Notes under the pieces: generated by a model
What the model was told of the DNA's origin: nothing
The model's input: only the letters and a program-made list of their open reading frames with translations
Databases searched by the model: none
Program-made: the position numbers and the translations under genes
DNA from: Scheffersomyces stipitis CBS 6054
Taxonomy: Eukaryota; Ascomycota; Pichiomycetes; Serinales; Debaryomycetaceae
DNA length: 64,000 nt
Direction of reading: 5' to 3'
Assembly: GCF_000209165.1 (NCBI RefSeq)
Contig: NC_009043.1
Location: forward strand, 1,641,001-1,705,000
In this document: positions 1 through 9,438 of the stretch, piece after piece
Layout: the number at the start of each line of letters is the position of its first letter
Position numbering within the stretch: the stretch's first letter is position 1

Positions 1-127
1 AGTTGGGCAATAGAAAGATGGCTATAAACGAGAGCCCTGAGGCCTGTGGGATGCTAATTACGTATTTGTTGGCTTCGACCTGGTTTGCCAATTGAATGGG
101 TCTTCCTGAACACACGGCTCCGAACAT
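1..127 (-). CDS. OPI10: OPI10/Hikeshi-family protein, N-terminal part (cut by left edge)
   Basis: Reading leftwards from an ATG at 125-127 gives 42 open codons that run off the window. The protein starts MFGAVCSGRPIQLANQ and continues with a KYVISIP segment and an IAIFLLPN segment, which is the start pattern of the Hikeshi/Opi10 family (MFG...AGR...Q...Q......KYVF.IP.....NHI.VFLLP). Hikeshi carries Hsp70 into the nucleus under heat stress; yeast OPI10 mutants overproduce inositol. The frame is also open upstream to an ATG near 220, but the family starts at MFG, so I chose that ATG. Only the first fifth of the expected roughly 200-residue protein is present, so the call rests on the N-terminal signature alone. 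Confidence 0.72.
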   Translation of the reverse strand, partial: MFGAVCSGRPIQLANQVEANKYVISIPQASGLSFIAIFLLPN

Positions 128-861
128 AGTGACAGTATCTGAGCTCCAATGGGTTCTGCTGGTGGTAGAAATCGAGATTGTGTAGAAAAGAGAGTATCTC
201 CAAACCGATTTAGACTTCATATACCTTCCCCATAGTTAATTGCAAGATGAGTGTTACCCGGCCGCTGAATCTGACCTCTGCATTTTTTCAGTGAAAATTT
301 CACGAAATATTATGTTAAACATACGTTGTTCTTCTTCATGATTAGCCAGTAGATTCTGGATTACGATTCTACAATCATATCTACTAGATCTAGTGTAGAT
401 TTTAGGAATATTGGAGACCCATTTCATGGGCCCTTCTGAGATTTTCCAAGTTTTTCACTTTTCAGTCCATGATTCAATCTCCATTCTTAAGATTTATTAT
501 TACTCATTGTAATATTAATCTACAACAGCTAGTGGATTCTCTAAGATAATCAACGCACCAGTCATCAATTCCTTGTACAAAGGTTTGTGCATAGAGTCGA
601 TGTCTGGCACGTTGCCAAACCATTTTGGATGGTCAAAGAAGATAGTCAATAAACGCTGGAGACAAGCTTTCTACACGTATTCTTTTTGTGTTTGCGTCTA
701 GAATCCGTCTTTTCTCGAGTCCATGTCTTGATTATCGATACAACCGTCCTAGAGCAGCTACGTCGAACATATTTTCCATCTTTGAGCATATCTGAAGTCC
801 TTCATTTTCGTGCAATAGATGAATATGGGAAAGATACTTCGTGACATTTCTCTATAAATAT
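128..861. other. intergenic: OPI10 promoter side and ATS1 3' side
   Basis: There is no supported gene here. Both flanking genes point left, so this DNA holds the upstream region of the OPI10-like gene and the 3' end of ATS1. It is AT-rich with short open stretches only. Confidence 0.6.
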
Positions 862-1974
862 CTATGTCTCTGTAGTACAACCAACTGTCTCCACCACGAG
901 CCAGCTCGTAGCACATCCTCCCCAGATGGACCTGATTCTCGCTGTATTGTTGTACACAACATTCAAGTAGTCAAATGTCACATCTTCTGCCTCTTGCTTT
1001 TTCTGAACTCCACAATTGCCATGCTCTCCCCATCCCCACGAGTAGACCTTATTGTCATTGCCTAGTATGAGACCATGTTCACTTCCTACGGTGAATGCTT
1101 CGATAGAAATATCTGAATTCACAGGATACAATTGGCCATGGCTATTGTTTCCATAAGAACGTACTACGAGTTGGCCACTTTCTGAGGCTTTAACTAGCAA
1201 ATGCACAGATGACCACATGGTTCTTATCTGAACAAGAATTTCAGTCCCTGAATCCAAGGGAGTTTCTACCTGTAGTTTTCCAAACGTTTGTATACTATTT
1301 TTGCTTCCTATAGCTGTGAACTCTCTTCCAACATCGAAATATGAAGCATCTTTCGCTATTTCTCCGAATTCTAATCTTCTTGGTTTCCATATAACACCCT
1401 CAGGTTTCCCATTGACTACTTCTGTAGTTCCTAGTTGACCTTTTCTGGAATTTCCCCAGCCGATCCAACTATTCTCCAACTTGATCACTGTATGATTGAG
1501 CGACGATTTGACCTCTACCTTCGCAAGGTCTTCATCGGTAGGAATAGAAAACGATAATTTCGTTAGCTTTGAGCGCCGTAAAGCCTTTCCTAAGCCCAAT
1601 TCGCCCTTATTTCCCAATCCGCAGACGAATATCTCTCCTTTTCTGTTGATCAAAGTGGAGTTCTCCCAACCACATGCGATATTGACCCAGTCCGAACCAT
1701 CAATCTTGGTGAAAAAAGGAATACTATCAGACGGATCATGTCCACACTGTCCGTACACATTCTCTCCACAACTGTAGACATCCCCGTTTTGCAATAGCAC
1801 TAAAGTATGGTTTCCTCCACAGGAAATTTTGCTTGGTTTTATGGGTAGTATTGAAGTTTGAACTCCGTCAAGAACGAATACACACTCGACCAATGTATTC
1901 TGGTCCGTGTCATTGCCTGTGCCTAGTTGGTAACTCCCATTGGATCCACAAGCTAGAAGCTTATATTTGGCCAT
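862..1974 (-). CDS. ATS1: RCC1-repeat protein, Ats1/Kti13 type
   Basis: The product has 370 residues built of RCC1-type blades. Repeated G-x-N/G-x-x-G-QLG and CG-x-x-H/S-T-L signatures are visible near residues 9-18, 50-60, 66-78, 97-105, 117-128, 171-182, 273-282 and 310-320. It starts with an ACGSNGSYQLGTG segment typical of Ats1. Yeast Ats1/Kti13 is an RCC1-fold partner of Kti11/Dph3 and is needed for tRNA wobble modification by Elongator and for diphthamide synthesis. Its length is close to the 333 residues of the S. cerevisiae protein. The gene shares a 917-bp divergent upstream region with the sulfonate dioxygenase gene. RCC1 repeats occur in other proteins, so the family is sure and the orthology is likely. 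Confidence 0.8.
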   Translation of the reverse strand: MAKYKLLACGSNGSYQLGTGNDTDQNTLVECVFVLDGVQTSILPIKPSKISCGGNHTLVLLQNGDVYSCGENVYGQCGHDPSDSIPFFTKIDGSDWVNIACGWENSTLINRKGEIFVCGLGNKGELGLGKALRRSKLTKLSFSIPTDEDLAKVEVKSSLNHTVIKLENSWIGWGNSRKGQLGTTEVVNGKPEGVIWKPRRLEFGEIAKDASYFDVGREFTAIGSKNSIQTFGKLQVETPLDSGTEILVQIRTMWSSVHLLVKASESGQLVVRSYGNNSHGQLYPVNSDISIEAFTVGSEHGLILGNDNKVYSWGWGEHGNCGVQKKQEAEDVTFDYLNVVYNNTARIRSIWGGCATSWLVVETVGCTTET

Positions 1975-2891
1975 TAGTATACTGAGCCATTAGTTTGGGT
2001 GCAAAAAAGTGTCGGATCTGAAATGTCAACGCATACAAGCAGACAGTAAACTCAGACATCTGGGTATAGACCCTACTGTGGAATTTTGGCACGCGACACG
2101 CGACATTTTCCTGGTTAAGGAGGCGCCGGAAAAACGGTAGCTTACATATTATTGCAAAAAGAACTGGAAACTCATAGCGTGCCGACTATGTTTGGTCATT
2201 TCTATTTCCAAGCAGGATTATTAATGAATGGCCACGAACTTGATGTCTCGAGACGACAATAACGCCAGGCTCCGTGACCGTCCACAATGTGAACTCCTAT
2301 TATAGCATCGACATTTTAGCCAGAAAAGGAAAATTGCTGTCATCAGATTGTCAGTTTTTGTCCCGTCTTTTCTAAAGACTCGCGACCTGCTAGTCCCGTC
2401 TAACTTTAGATTCTTCCACAATGGTCTATCTTATCCGACTCGCAAATGGAGCCAGTTATCGTCTGGCATCTATATTCAAACTGTGGCGTCCGTGCCGAAC
2501 CGAGCTATATGCCGGCGTGCTGCAACTTCTCTATTAAGATACTGTGGCTGCGAAACTTGATTGCACCATTATCGTCTGGAGAATAGCAATGGGGATAGGC
2601 GGCTGTTAACAGCGGCCAGGCTGGGGAAACTTTAGCAGAGATCTTATATATATCAATATCGGCCCATAAGTGGTACGACTCGGGTCGACCAGATCTTGCT
2701 CTAACTTCGTACTTATAAATTGCACATTTTCCGCGTCTTCAATTATTGATTTAGATCAGCTTTACAGACCTCCGGTTCTCAAAACTTGAACTCATATTCC
2801 AGAACTGTTCATTGATAGTTCAGTCTAATAGTTCATTGCAATATTTCTTCTTGCCTCCACTTGTCTATTCACGAATAGCTCTACATTCATA
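1975..2891. promoter_or_regulatory. divergent promoter region of ATS1 and JLP1
   Basis: No gene is supported. On the JLP1 side there is AAACTGTGG at 2478-2486 (the Met31/Met32 core) with two weaker ACTGTGG copies nearby, and a TATAAAT at 2714-2720, 172 bp before the JLP1 ATG. On the ATS1 side there is a direct tandem of the heptamer ACGCGAC at about 2091-2104. Confidence 0.55.
2478..2486 (+). promoter_or_regulatory. Met31/Met32-type box
   Basis: The nine bases AAACTGTGG match the core bound by the Met31/Met32 zinc-finger factors of the yeast sulfur regulon. The site is about 405 bp before the JLP1-type gene, whose S. cerevisiae counterpart is induced by sulfur limitation. Function here is inferred from motif and context. 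Confidence 0.5.
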
Positions 2892-4043
2892 ATGGCTCCC
2901 GTTGCTGCTGCTACTAGATACGACCCCTCGCAGTTCAACCCTGAACATAATGCCACAACGGAATCTGGGTCTTATACCATCAGCAAGGACAATAGGGCTA
3001 TTGCCAAATTCCCTGATTTTGTTCCAACCTGGAACCCCAACCAGAAGTTCCCACCTTTGAAGTTCTTCAAACATACCGACAAAGGAACATTGGCTGATCC
3101 AGAATTAAGGAACTTGTTCCCAGCCAATGGTACCCATAAAGTCAAGAAGGTTACTCCCAAGCTTGGCTCCGAAGTCCATGGAATTCAGTTGTCTCAACTT
3201 GATGATAAGGGCAAAAACGACTTGGCTCTCTTTTTAGCCCAGAGAGGTGTTGCTATTTTCAGAGACCAAGACTTCAGCAGTTATGGTCCTGAATTTGCTG
3301 TAGAATACGGCAAGTACTTTGGTCCATTGCATGTTCATCCTACCTCGGGGTCTCCAGAAGGGTTTCCTCAGTTGCATATTACGTTCAGAGGCGCCTCTCA
3401 GAATGAATTGGACAGTGCCTTCGAGACTAGAACGAACAACATTGGCTGGCATTCTGACGTTTCATACGAGCTCAACCCTCCTCAAATAACATTTTTCAGC
3501 GTTCTTGAGGGACCTGAATCTGGGGGTGATACCATTTTCGCCGACACTCAAGAAGCGTATAAGAGATTGAGCCCAACCATGCAAAAGATGTTGGAAGGTT
3601 TACACGTTTTGCATACTTCTGAAGATCAAGCCCATATCAACCAGGCTGCAGGTGGAATCTGTAGAAGAGCTCCTGTTTCTAACATACACCCTCTTGTAAG
3701 ACAACACCCGGTGACAAAAGAAAAATTCTTGTTTTTGAATAGGGAGTTCGGTAGAAGAATTGTAGAGTTGAAAGAGGAAGAATCAGAGAATTTGCTTGAA
3801 TTCTTGTTCAACCATGTTGAGCTGGCTCACGACTTGCAACTCAGAGCCAACTGGGAACCTAACACGGTGGTTTTATGGGACAACAGAAGAACTGTCCACT
3901 CAGCCATTATCGATTGGGATACTCCAGTGTTAAGACACGCATTTAGAATCAGTCCCCAAGGAGAAAGGCCCGTGGAAGACTTGAAGGATTTGAATAATGA
4001 GAGTTATTTAAAAGAAAAGTACTCCGTTATTAAGAGAGGTTAA
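2892..4043 (+). CDS. JLP1: Fe(II)/2-oxoglutarate-dependent sulfonate dioxygenase (TauD family)
   Basis: The 383-residue product is a TauD/TfdA dioxygenase. The iron site is visible as H-x-D at residues 187-189 in GWHSDVSY, with the distal histidine at residue 336 in RRTVHS; arginines follow in LRHAFRISPQGERP, where 2-oxoglutarate is held. The segment GPESGGDTIFADTQEAY is typical of the family. Yeast Jlp1 splits alkylsulfonates to sulfite plus an aldehyde, feeding sulfur assimilation. The start is the first ATG after a TATA box at 2714-2720. A Met31/32-type box upstream fits sulfur control. Several paralogues of this family can occur in yeasts, so substrate is less certain than fold. Confidence 0.85.
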   Translation: MAPVAAATRYDPSQFNPEHNATTESGSYTISKDNRAIAKFPDFVPTWNPNQKFPPLKFFKHTDKGTLADPELRNLFPANGTHKVKKVTPKLGSEVHGIQLSQLDDKGKNDLALFLAQRGVAIFRDQDFSSYGPEFAVEYGKYFGPLHVHPTSGSPEGFPQLHITFRGASQNELDSAFETRTNNIGWHSDVSYELNPPQITFFSVLEGPESGGDTIFADTQEAYKRLSPTMQKMLEGLHVLHTSEDQAHINQAAGGICRRAPVSNIHPLVRQHPVTKEKFLFLNREFGRRIVELKEEESENLLEFLFNHVELAHDLQLRANWEPNTVVLWDNRRTVHSAIIDWDTPVLRHAFRISPQGERPVEDLKDLNNESYLKEKYSVIKRG

Positions 4044-4540
4044 AAGTATTGTTATTTTAATGTTAATGTTAGTCCATGTTGTAATTGTAGTTGTGCAGTA
4101 AGTAAGATAATGATACCCAATTGGGGTATTTATCAGAGCAAGTTAGAGTTCACAAACGGAAGTATATGTATGTGAAGTTTACAAAAAGTACATAAACAAA
4201 TTGATTTGAAAAGTCGTCAAGTTTCTAAAATGAATTGTAAGTTCAATATAGTTAAGATCTCTCAGTATTTTCAAAGGTTTTCCTCCCTTCATTTAGATTT
4301 TTAGGGAAGTCAAACGATTGCAAAATCCAGAGGTTAGTTCCGGAGCCACAGACACGAACTTAGCCGTGCGTGCAGGCGAGGAAAAGACGCGACTCAAAGT
4401 GCGCTCCATAGTTAAGCAGAGTGAAAAAGTTGTTCCGATCTGATGAGAAGACCCGATTTCATTCACTACATTCAGCACAGAAGATTTCAGAAAGGCAGAA
4501 GTTAGCTTGTTGAAAAATCGTCTGCTTCATTAATAGTCAC
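4044..4540. other. intergenic between JLP1 and FUN30
   Basis: It holds the JLP1 3' region and the FUN30 upstream region. I see no gene or clear element beyond AT-rich tracts. Confidence 0.6.
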
Positions 4541-7500
4541 ATGAGCTGGTACAAGAAAGATCGGCCTGGAATCAGGCCCGAGACCGAGAAAACTCCCAAA
4601 AAGGAAAATTATGTCCAAGTTCCACTGTCTTCGCCGATTCAGATCAAGTCGTCACCACAACAGCCTTCACTTCTACCACCATCTCTTAATAGCAAATATC
4701 TGTTAAGCGAAAAAGAACGCCAGCTAGAAACTAAGAGACAGGCTATCAGACAGCACAAAGATTTTTCTGTCGTTCGCAAACGTTTCTACTATCTCAAAGA
4801 GAGTGATATTTTCAAAGGCTTTGTCAAGGGCAAGGGAAATCTCCGTGAAATCACCCAATGGCTTACTGACAATTACAACAAAGCCGAAATCCTAGGAAAG
4901 GAAGAAGAGGAACGTAGACGGCAGCGCGATGAAGCGGAAAGAGTGAAACAGAAACAGTTAGAAGACCGTATGAAGCATGAATATGAGAAACGCGAAGAGC
5001 GTATTAGACTCCAGCAACAAATGAAAACCGACACCGATAGCCGCGTAGTTGATTTACAAGACGGCACACACAAAAACAGCTTCAGAGATTCAAATGGAAA
5101 TGTTCGTAGTGTCAAAGTTGGAATCTCAGATGATGATGACGACGTCGAAGAAGTTGATGATGTAGACGACGAAGACGAAGACGATGACGAAGATTCTTTG
5201 CCCATAAAAATGCGTGGAAGAGTCGGAATAAAGCGGGAGGACCGATCTCCTACAAAGGATGCGATTCGTCACACATTCAGCTCCCAGGAACACAGCACCA
5301 AAGTTGTCAGCAGTAAACCCAGGGTTTCCATCTTGGATAAATACAAGTTCAAGTCCAAGAGCCAGCCTACACTCGACCACTTCAGAGGAGCCCTGGATCT
5401 CCAGCCCAAGAGACGTAAACTTGTCAGAGCCTCAGCTTTGGAAGACGATTCTGCCTCTTCTTCAGCCACAGGCTCACCAATGTCTGCTCCAAACTCGCTA
5501 GCTGCGTCGTTTGCCTATCAGTCAGACAGCGTACCCAAAATGAAAAAGACAATACTAGCAGACAATGACGATGATTTGAGCGATATGATTGTAGCAGACG
5601 ATGACTTGGAGCGTTTAGAAGAAAAGATCAAACAGAACATCAAAGCCAAGCGAGCTCAGAAGAACGAAATCGTCACTGTCAGTGACGACGAACTTGAAGA
5701 AGATGATATCAGTGACGACATGTCAGAAGAAGACGACGAAAACAACTACCAAACTGGTATTACTTCTATTGATAACCAGATCTTGGAGTTCTTGAATGAT
5801 GCACCTGTGGACGATTTGATTGAAATCTGTACTCTCGAGCCGGAAGTTGCAAAGTTCGTCATCCTGCAAAGACCATTCAACACGATATACGATGTTTCTG
5901 AAAATAATTTTGAACCAGAAGACGAAGCTAAGGCTAAGAACAGCAGCAGAAGAAGAAAGACTCTAGGCTTGAGAATCATAGAAAGCACCGAGTTTTCCTT
6001 AAAGGGCTACAAGGCTGTAGATTCGCTCATCAAAACCTGTTCCAAGTACGGTACTTCAATCTCTAACCAAATTAATACTTGGGGTGTTACTACTACCGGA
6101 CAGGGTGAGTTATCTGTTACTGATATAGACCCTGCTGATGATGAGGTGAAGGAAATTATAGATTTAGACGAAGAGAACGATGACGACGAAGAAGAGGTAG
6201 TTGTGACCCATTACAAGAAGAAGGGATTGAGATACATCAAGCACAAGCCAGCATTGTTGGCCGACGAAATTACGTTGAACAATTACCAACAAGTGGGCAT
6301 CAATTGGCTCAATTTATTATACCAAAACAGGTTGTCTTGTATATTGGCAGATGAGATGGGTTTGGGTAAAACATGCCAGGTTATTGCCTTTATGGCTCAT
6401 TTAAAGCAGACCGAAGAAAAGAAGGGTCCTCATTTGGTTGTCGTTCCAGCTTCTACGCTTGAGAACTGGTTAAGAGAATTCAATAAGTTCTGTCCCGACT
6501 TGAAGGTACAAGCTTACTATGGTACAGTCAAGGAACGTGAAGATTTAAGATACGAACTTAGAGAAATCGACTTTGACGTCTTGGTGACTACATATACGTT
6601 AGCAGCCGGTTCTCCGTTGGATTTCAAATTCTTGAGGAGTCAGAATTTCAACATCATTGTATACGATGAAGGTCACTTCTTGAAGAATTCAGGAACTGAA
6701 AGGTACAACAGATTGATGAAATTGCAAGCCAAGTTCAGATTGTTATTGACTGGTACACCCTTGCAGAATAACTTGAAGGAGTTGGTCTCCTTGTTGTCTT
6801 TCATGTTGCCAAAATTGTTCAACGAAAAGAAAGAAGACTTACAAGGTTTGTTCAACCAGAAGATGGGTAAAGTTACTTCGTCATCAAAGTCAGACAACTA
6901 CAATCCCTTACTCTCGATTCAAGCCATCAGAAAGGCAAAGACAATGATGACTCCGTTTGTCTTAAGACGTAGAAAGGACCAGGTTCTTCAACACTTGCCA
7001 GCCAAGTGCCATGAGATAGTGAAGTGTGACTTGTCCAAGGACCAAAGAAGTATTTACGATGAACTTTACAATAAAGCTAAGTCCACCAGATCAGAAAGGG
7101 AGAGAAGAAAACTTCTTAGTTCCAAGGAGCAGGTAGAATTAAACAAGAAGCAACCGATTGAGTCTTCTTCCAACGTATTGATGGCATTAAGAAAGGCTTC
7201 TTTGCATCCTCTTTTGTTCAGAATCCAGTATACTGACGAGAAACTAGCCAAAATGGCCAAGGCTATCATGAATGAGCCAGAATACGTGGAAGCCAATCAA
7301 ACATATATCTTCGAGGATATGCAAGTCATGTCAGACTATGAACTCAACAATCTTTGTGCTAAATTCCCTAAGACTATGTCCCCCTATAAATTGAACGAAG
7401 ACGCCTTTCTCAATAGTGGAAAAGTATTGGAATTGCAAAAGACATTGAAGCTAATCATCGAGGGCCGGCAAGAAAAGGTCTTAATTTTCTCTTTATTCAC

Positions 7501-7939
7501 CCAGGTGTTGGACATATTGGAAAGAGTCTTGACTCAGTTCAAATACAAGTTCGTTAGATTGGACGGAGCCACTTCTGTCGAATCAAGACAGGATATTATT
7601 GACGAATTCTATGACGATGAAACAATTCCAATTTTCCTTTTATCTACCAAGGCCGGTGGATTTGGGATTAACTTGATCGCCGCCAACAATGTCATTATTT
7701 TCGATCAGTCATTCAACCCTCACGATGACAAGCAAGCCGAGGATCGTTGCCATAGAGTGGGCCAAAAGAAGGAGGTCACAGTGTACAAGCTCATTGTCAA
7801 CGATACAGTCGAGGAAAATATGTTGAAGTTGGCCGAGAACAAGTTGCAGCTTGACCAAACCATTAGTGCCGAAGGGGCCGAAGAGGCTAAGTTCGAGGAG
7901 AAGGCAGCCTCTTTGTTTGAAAAGTTGCTCTTTGAATAG
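4541..7939 (+). CDS. FUN30: Snf2-family nucleosome remodeller Fun30 (SMARCAD1 type)
   Basis: The product has 1132 residues, like S. cerevisiae Fun30 (1131). The N-terminal half is charged, with Asp/Glu runs near residues 195-225 and 385-410 and a possible CUE-like segment near 420-450. The ATPase core begins near residue 575: Walker A DEMGLGKT at about 604-611, motif II YDEGH at about 708-712 (the DEGH form is usual for Fun30/SMARCAD1), motif III LLTGTPLQNN, then a helicase-C half with STKAGGFGINL and HRVGQ near residue 1071. Fun30 slides and exchanges histone dimers, aids long-range DNA-end resection and supports silencing. Its acidic N-terminal region is typical. I see no intron or break. 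Confidence 0.93.
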   Translation: MSWYKKDRPGIRPETEKTPKKENYVQVPLSSPIQIKSSPQQPSLLPPSLNSKYLLSEKERQLETKRQAIRQHKDFSVVRKRFYYLKESDIFKGFVKGKGNLREITQWLTDNYNKAEILGKEEEERRRQRDEAERVKQKQLEDRMKHEYEKREERIRLQQQMKTDTDSRVVDLQDGTHKNSFRDSNGNVRSVKVGISDDDDDVEEVDDVDDEDEDDDEDSLPIKMRGRVGIKREDRSPTKDAIRHTFSSQEHSTKVVSSKPRVSILDKYKFKSKSQPTLDHFRGALDLQPKRRKLVRASALEDDSASSSATGSPMSAPNSLAASFAYQSDSVPKMKKTILADNDDDLSDMIVADDDLERLEEKIKQNIKAKRAQKNEIVTVSDDELEEDDISDDMSEEDDENNYQTGITSIDNQILEFLNDAPVDDLIEICTLEPEVAKFVILQRPFNTIYDVSENNFEPEDEAKAKNSSRRRKTLGLRIIESTEFSLKGYKAVDSLIKTCSKYGTSISNQINTWGVTTTGQGELSVTDIDPADDEVKEIIDLDEENDDDEEEVVVTHYKKKGLRYIKHKPALLADEITLNNYQQVGINWLNLLYQNRLSCILADEMGLGKTCQVIAFMAHLKQTEEKKGPHLVVVPASTLENWLREFNKFCPDLKVQAYYGTVKEREDLRYELREIDFDVLVTTYTLAAGSPLDFKFLRSQNFNIIVYDEGHFLKNSGTERYNRLMKLQAKFRLLLTGTPLQNNLKELVSLLSFMLPKLFNEKKEDLQGLFNQKMGKVTSSSKSDNYNPLLSIQAIRKAKTMMTPFVLRRRKDQVLQHLPAKCHEIVKCDLSKDQRSIYDELYNKAKSTRSERERRKLLSSKEQVELNKKQPIESSSNVLMALRKASLHPLLFRIQYTDEKLAKMAKAIMNEPEYVEANQTYIFEDMQVMSDYELNNLCAKFPKTMSPYKLNEDAFLNSGKVLELQKTLKLIIEGRQEKVLIFSLFTQVLDILERVLTQFKYKFVRLDGATSVESRQDIIDEFYDDETIPIFLLSTKAGGFGINLIAANNVIIFDQSFNPHDDKQAEDRCHRVGQKKEVTVYKLIVNDTVEENMLKLAENKLQLDQTISAEGAEEAKFEEKAASLFEKLLFE

Positions 7940-8262
7940 GGAGGCCTTTTTACAGAAACAGTAGCAGAAGAAACCAACAGATTATGGTATTTATAAATTA
8001 CTTAATGTAATATGCATAAATAATGGTAGTCACTAGGATGATATATTTCGTAGATCCACATATATATATAAATAGAATAGTATACTATCGTACAAGGCAT
8101 TTGGAGAAGGTGTCTATACAATTTTGGCTCGAAGTGTTGCAGCCATTCAGGGCACATTCCGTCACGTGCACGGTTCCGGATTTTTCCTCATCAACATCCA
8201 GGACCTGGCTTTATAATCCCGAGACATCTTCTCTTCAGCAAAGTTCATTCTAGAAACCAACC
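7940..8262. promoter_or_regulatory. FUN30 3' region and NFU1 promoter with CACGTG box
   Basis: GTCACGTG at 8161-8168 lies about 95 bp before the NFU1 ATG and matches the Cbf1 site RTCACRTG. A (TA)n tract lies near 8060. No gene is supported. Confidence 0.5.
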
Positions 8263-9027
8263 ATGTTTGCAGTTAGAAAATCTTTGGTAGGCAGAGTATT
8301 CAGCAGACCCACTGTGGCTACACAAAGGTTGGGTTTGTTTTTGAATTCTGCCCGAAACTTGTTTATTCAGACTGTAGAAACTCCCAATGAACTGGCTTTG
8401 AAGTTCTTACCTTCGATTAAACTCTTGGAAGAAAACGAGACGATCGAGTTTCTTAGTGGGCGTGAAGCGGCCAGATCACCTCTAGCTGTGAAGCTCTTCA
8501 GTATTGACGGCATCAAGTCGATCATGTTCGGCTCTAACTTCATAACTATCGAAAAGAACAGTAACGATTTGCACTGGTCACTTTTGAAACCAGAGATCTT
8601 CTCCATTTTGACAGAGTATTTAACTAATGGAACACCGATTCTTATAGATGGCGAGTCACTTTCTAAAGACATGGAAATCAACGATGACGATGACGAAGTA
8701 GTATCAATTATCAAGGAGTTGATTTTCACCAGAATTAGACCAGCCATCCAGGACGATGGAGGTGATATTGAGTTTGTCAGCTTCCGAGAAGAAGACGGTA
8801 CGGTATTCTTGAGATTGAAAGGAGCCTGTAGATCGTGCGATTCCAGTTCAGTAACCTTGAAAAACGGAATCGAGTCCATGTTGAAGTACTATATTGAAGA
8901 AGTTAAAGCCGTAGAGCAAGTAGATGAAGAAGACCCAGAAGTAGTAGTAGCTGGTTCTCCAGAGGAGGTCAAGTTCGAGGCTGCAGCCATCACACCAAGA
9001 GCCAGAGATGAGCCTCCTAATTTGTAA
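8263..9027 (+). CDS. NFU1: mitochondrial Fe-S cluster protein Nfu1
   Basis: The 254-residue product has a mitochondrial-type N-terminus rich in Arg and hydroxylated residues (1-33), an Nfu N-terminal domain beginning TVETPNE near residue 38, and a C-terminal NifU domain from about residue 145. The cluster-binding C-x-x-C is at residues 189 and 192 in GACRSCDSSS. Nfu1 delivers 4Fe-4S clusters to lipoate synthase and respiratory enzymes in the matrix. Residue 44 is encoded by CTG, in a TPN-x-x-ALKF context where relatives commonly carry a polar residue, which fits reading as serine. A Cbf1-type box precedes the gene. Confidence 0.92.
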   Translation: MFAVRKSLVGRVFSRPTVATQRLGLFLNSARNLFIQTVETPNELALKFLPSIKLLEENETIEFLSGREAARSPLAVKLFSIDGIKSIMFGSNFITIEKNSNDLHWSLLKPEIFSILTEYLTNGTPILIDGESLSKDMEINDDDDEVVSIIKELIFTRIRPAIQDDGGDIEFVSFREEDGTVFLRLKGACRSCDSSSVTLKNGIESMLKYYIEEVKAVEQVDEEDPEVVVAGSPEEVKFEAAAITPRARDEPPNL

Positions 9028-9438
9028 ATAGCATATACATTTATAGAGGGACCAGGACGGCTCCTTCCGGACATAGGACAGGAAAACGTATGAAAGGAAC
9101 AAAAGGAAAAAATACATTGAATTTTGTAATCAAGTGTTCATTTTGAAGTAGATTCTTATTTGATAATATTCATTGAAATACCACCATGATGTTGAATTTT
9201 GTAGAGTAGTATTCCCTTATTCTTTTAATACTTTTCTTCGTAATCAGTTCATTCTTCAGTAACTTCTGCCTCTATGCCTATATTCTACATCCTGTTGCAA
9301 CCATAATGGGTGCGAAAATTTTAAAAAAACTCAACAAAATTTGCTCTATTAACACATTTAATATATACAAGAAGTGTCATTCAATCGTCTAGAATAAAGA
9401 AAAGAGTGTAAGCTAGTAGCGGCGCTGAAGAATCGATC
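9028..9438. other. intergenic between convergent NFU1 and RRM gene
   Basis: Both neighbours end here (convergent). AT-rich sequence with A runs near 9322-9330; no gene seen. Confidence 0.6.
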
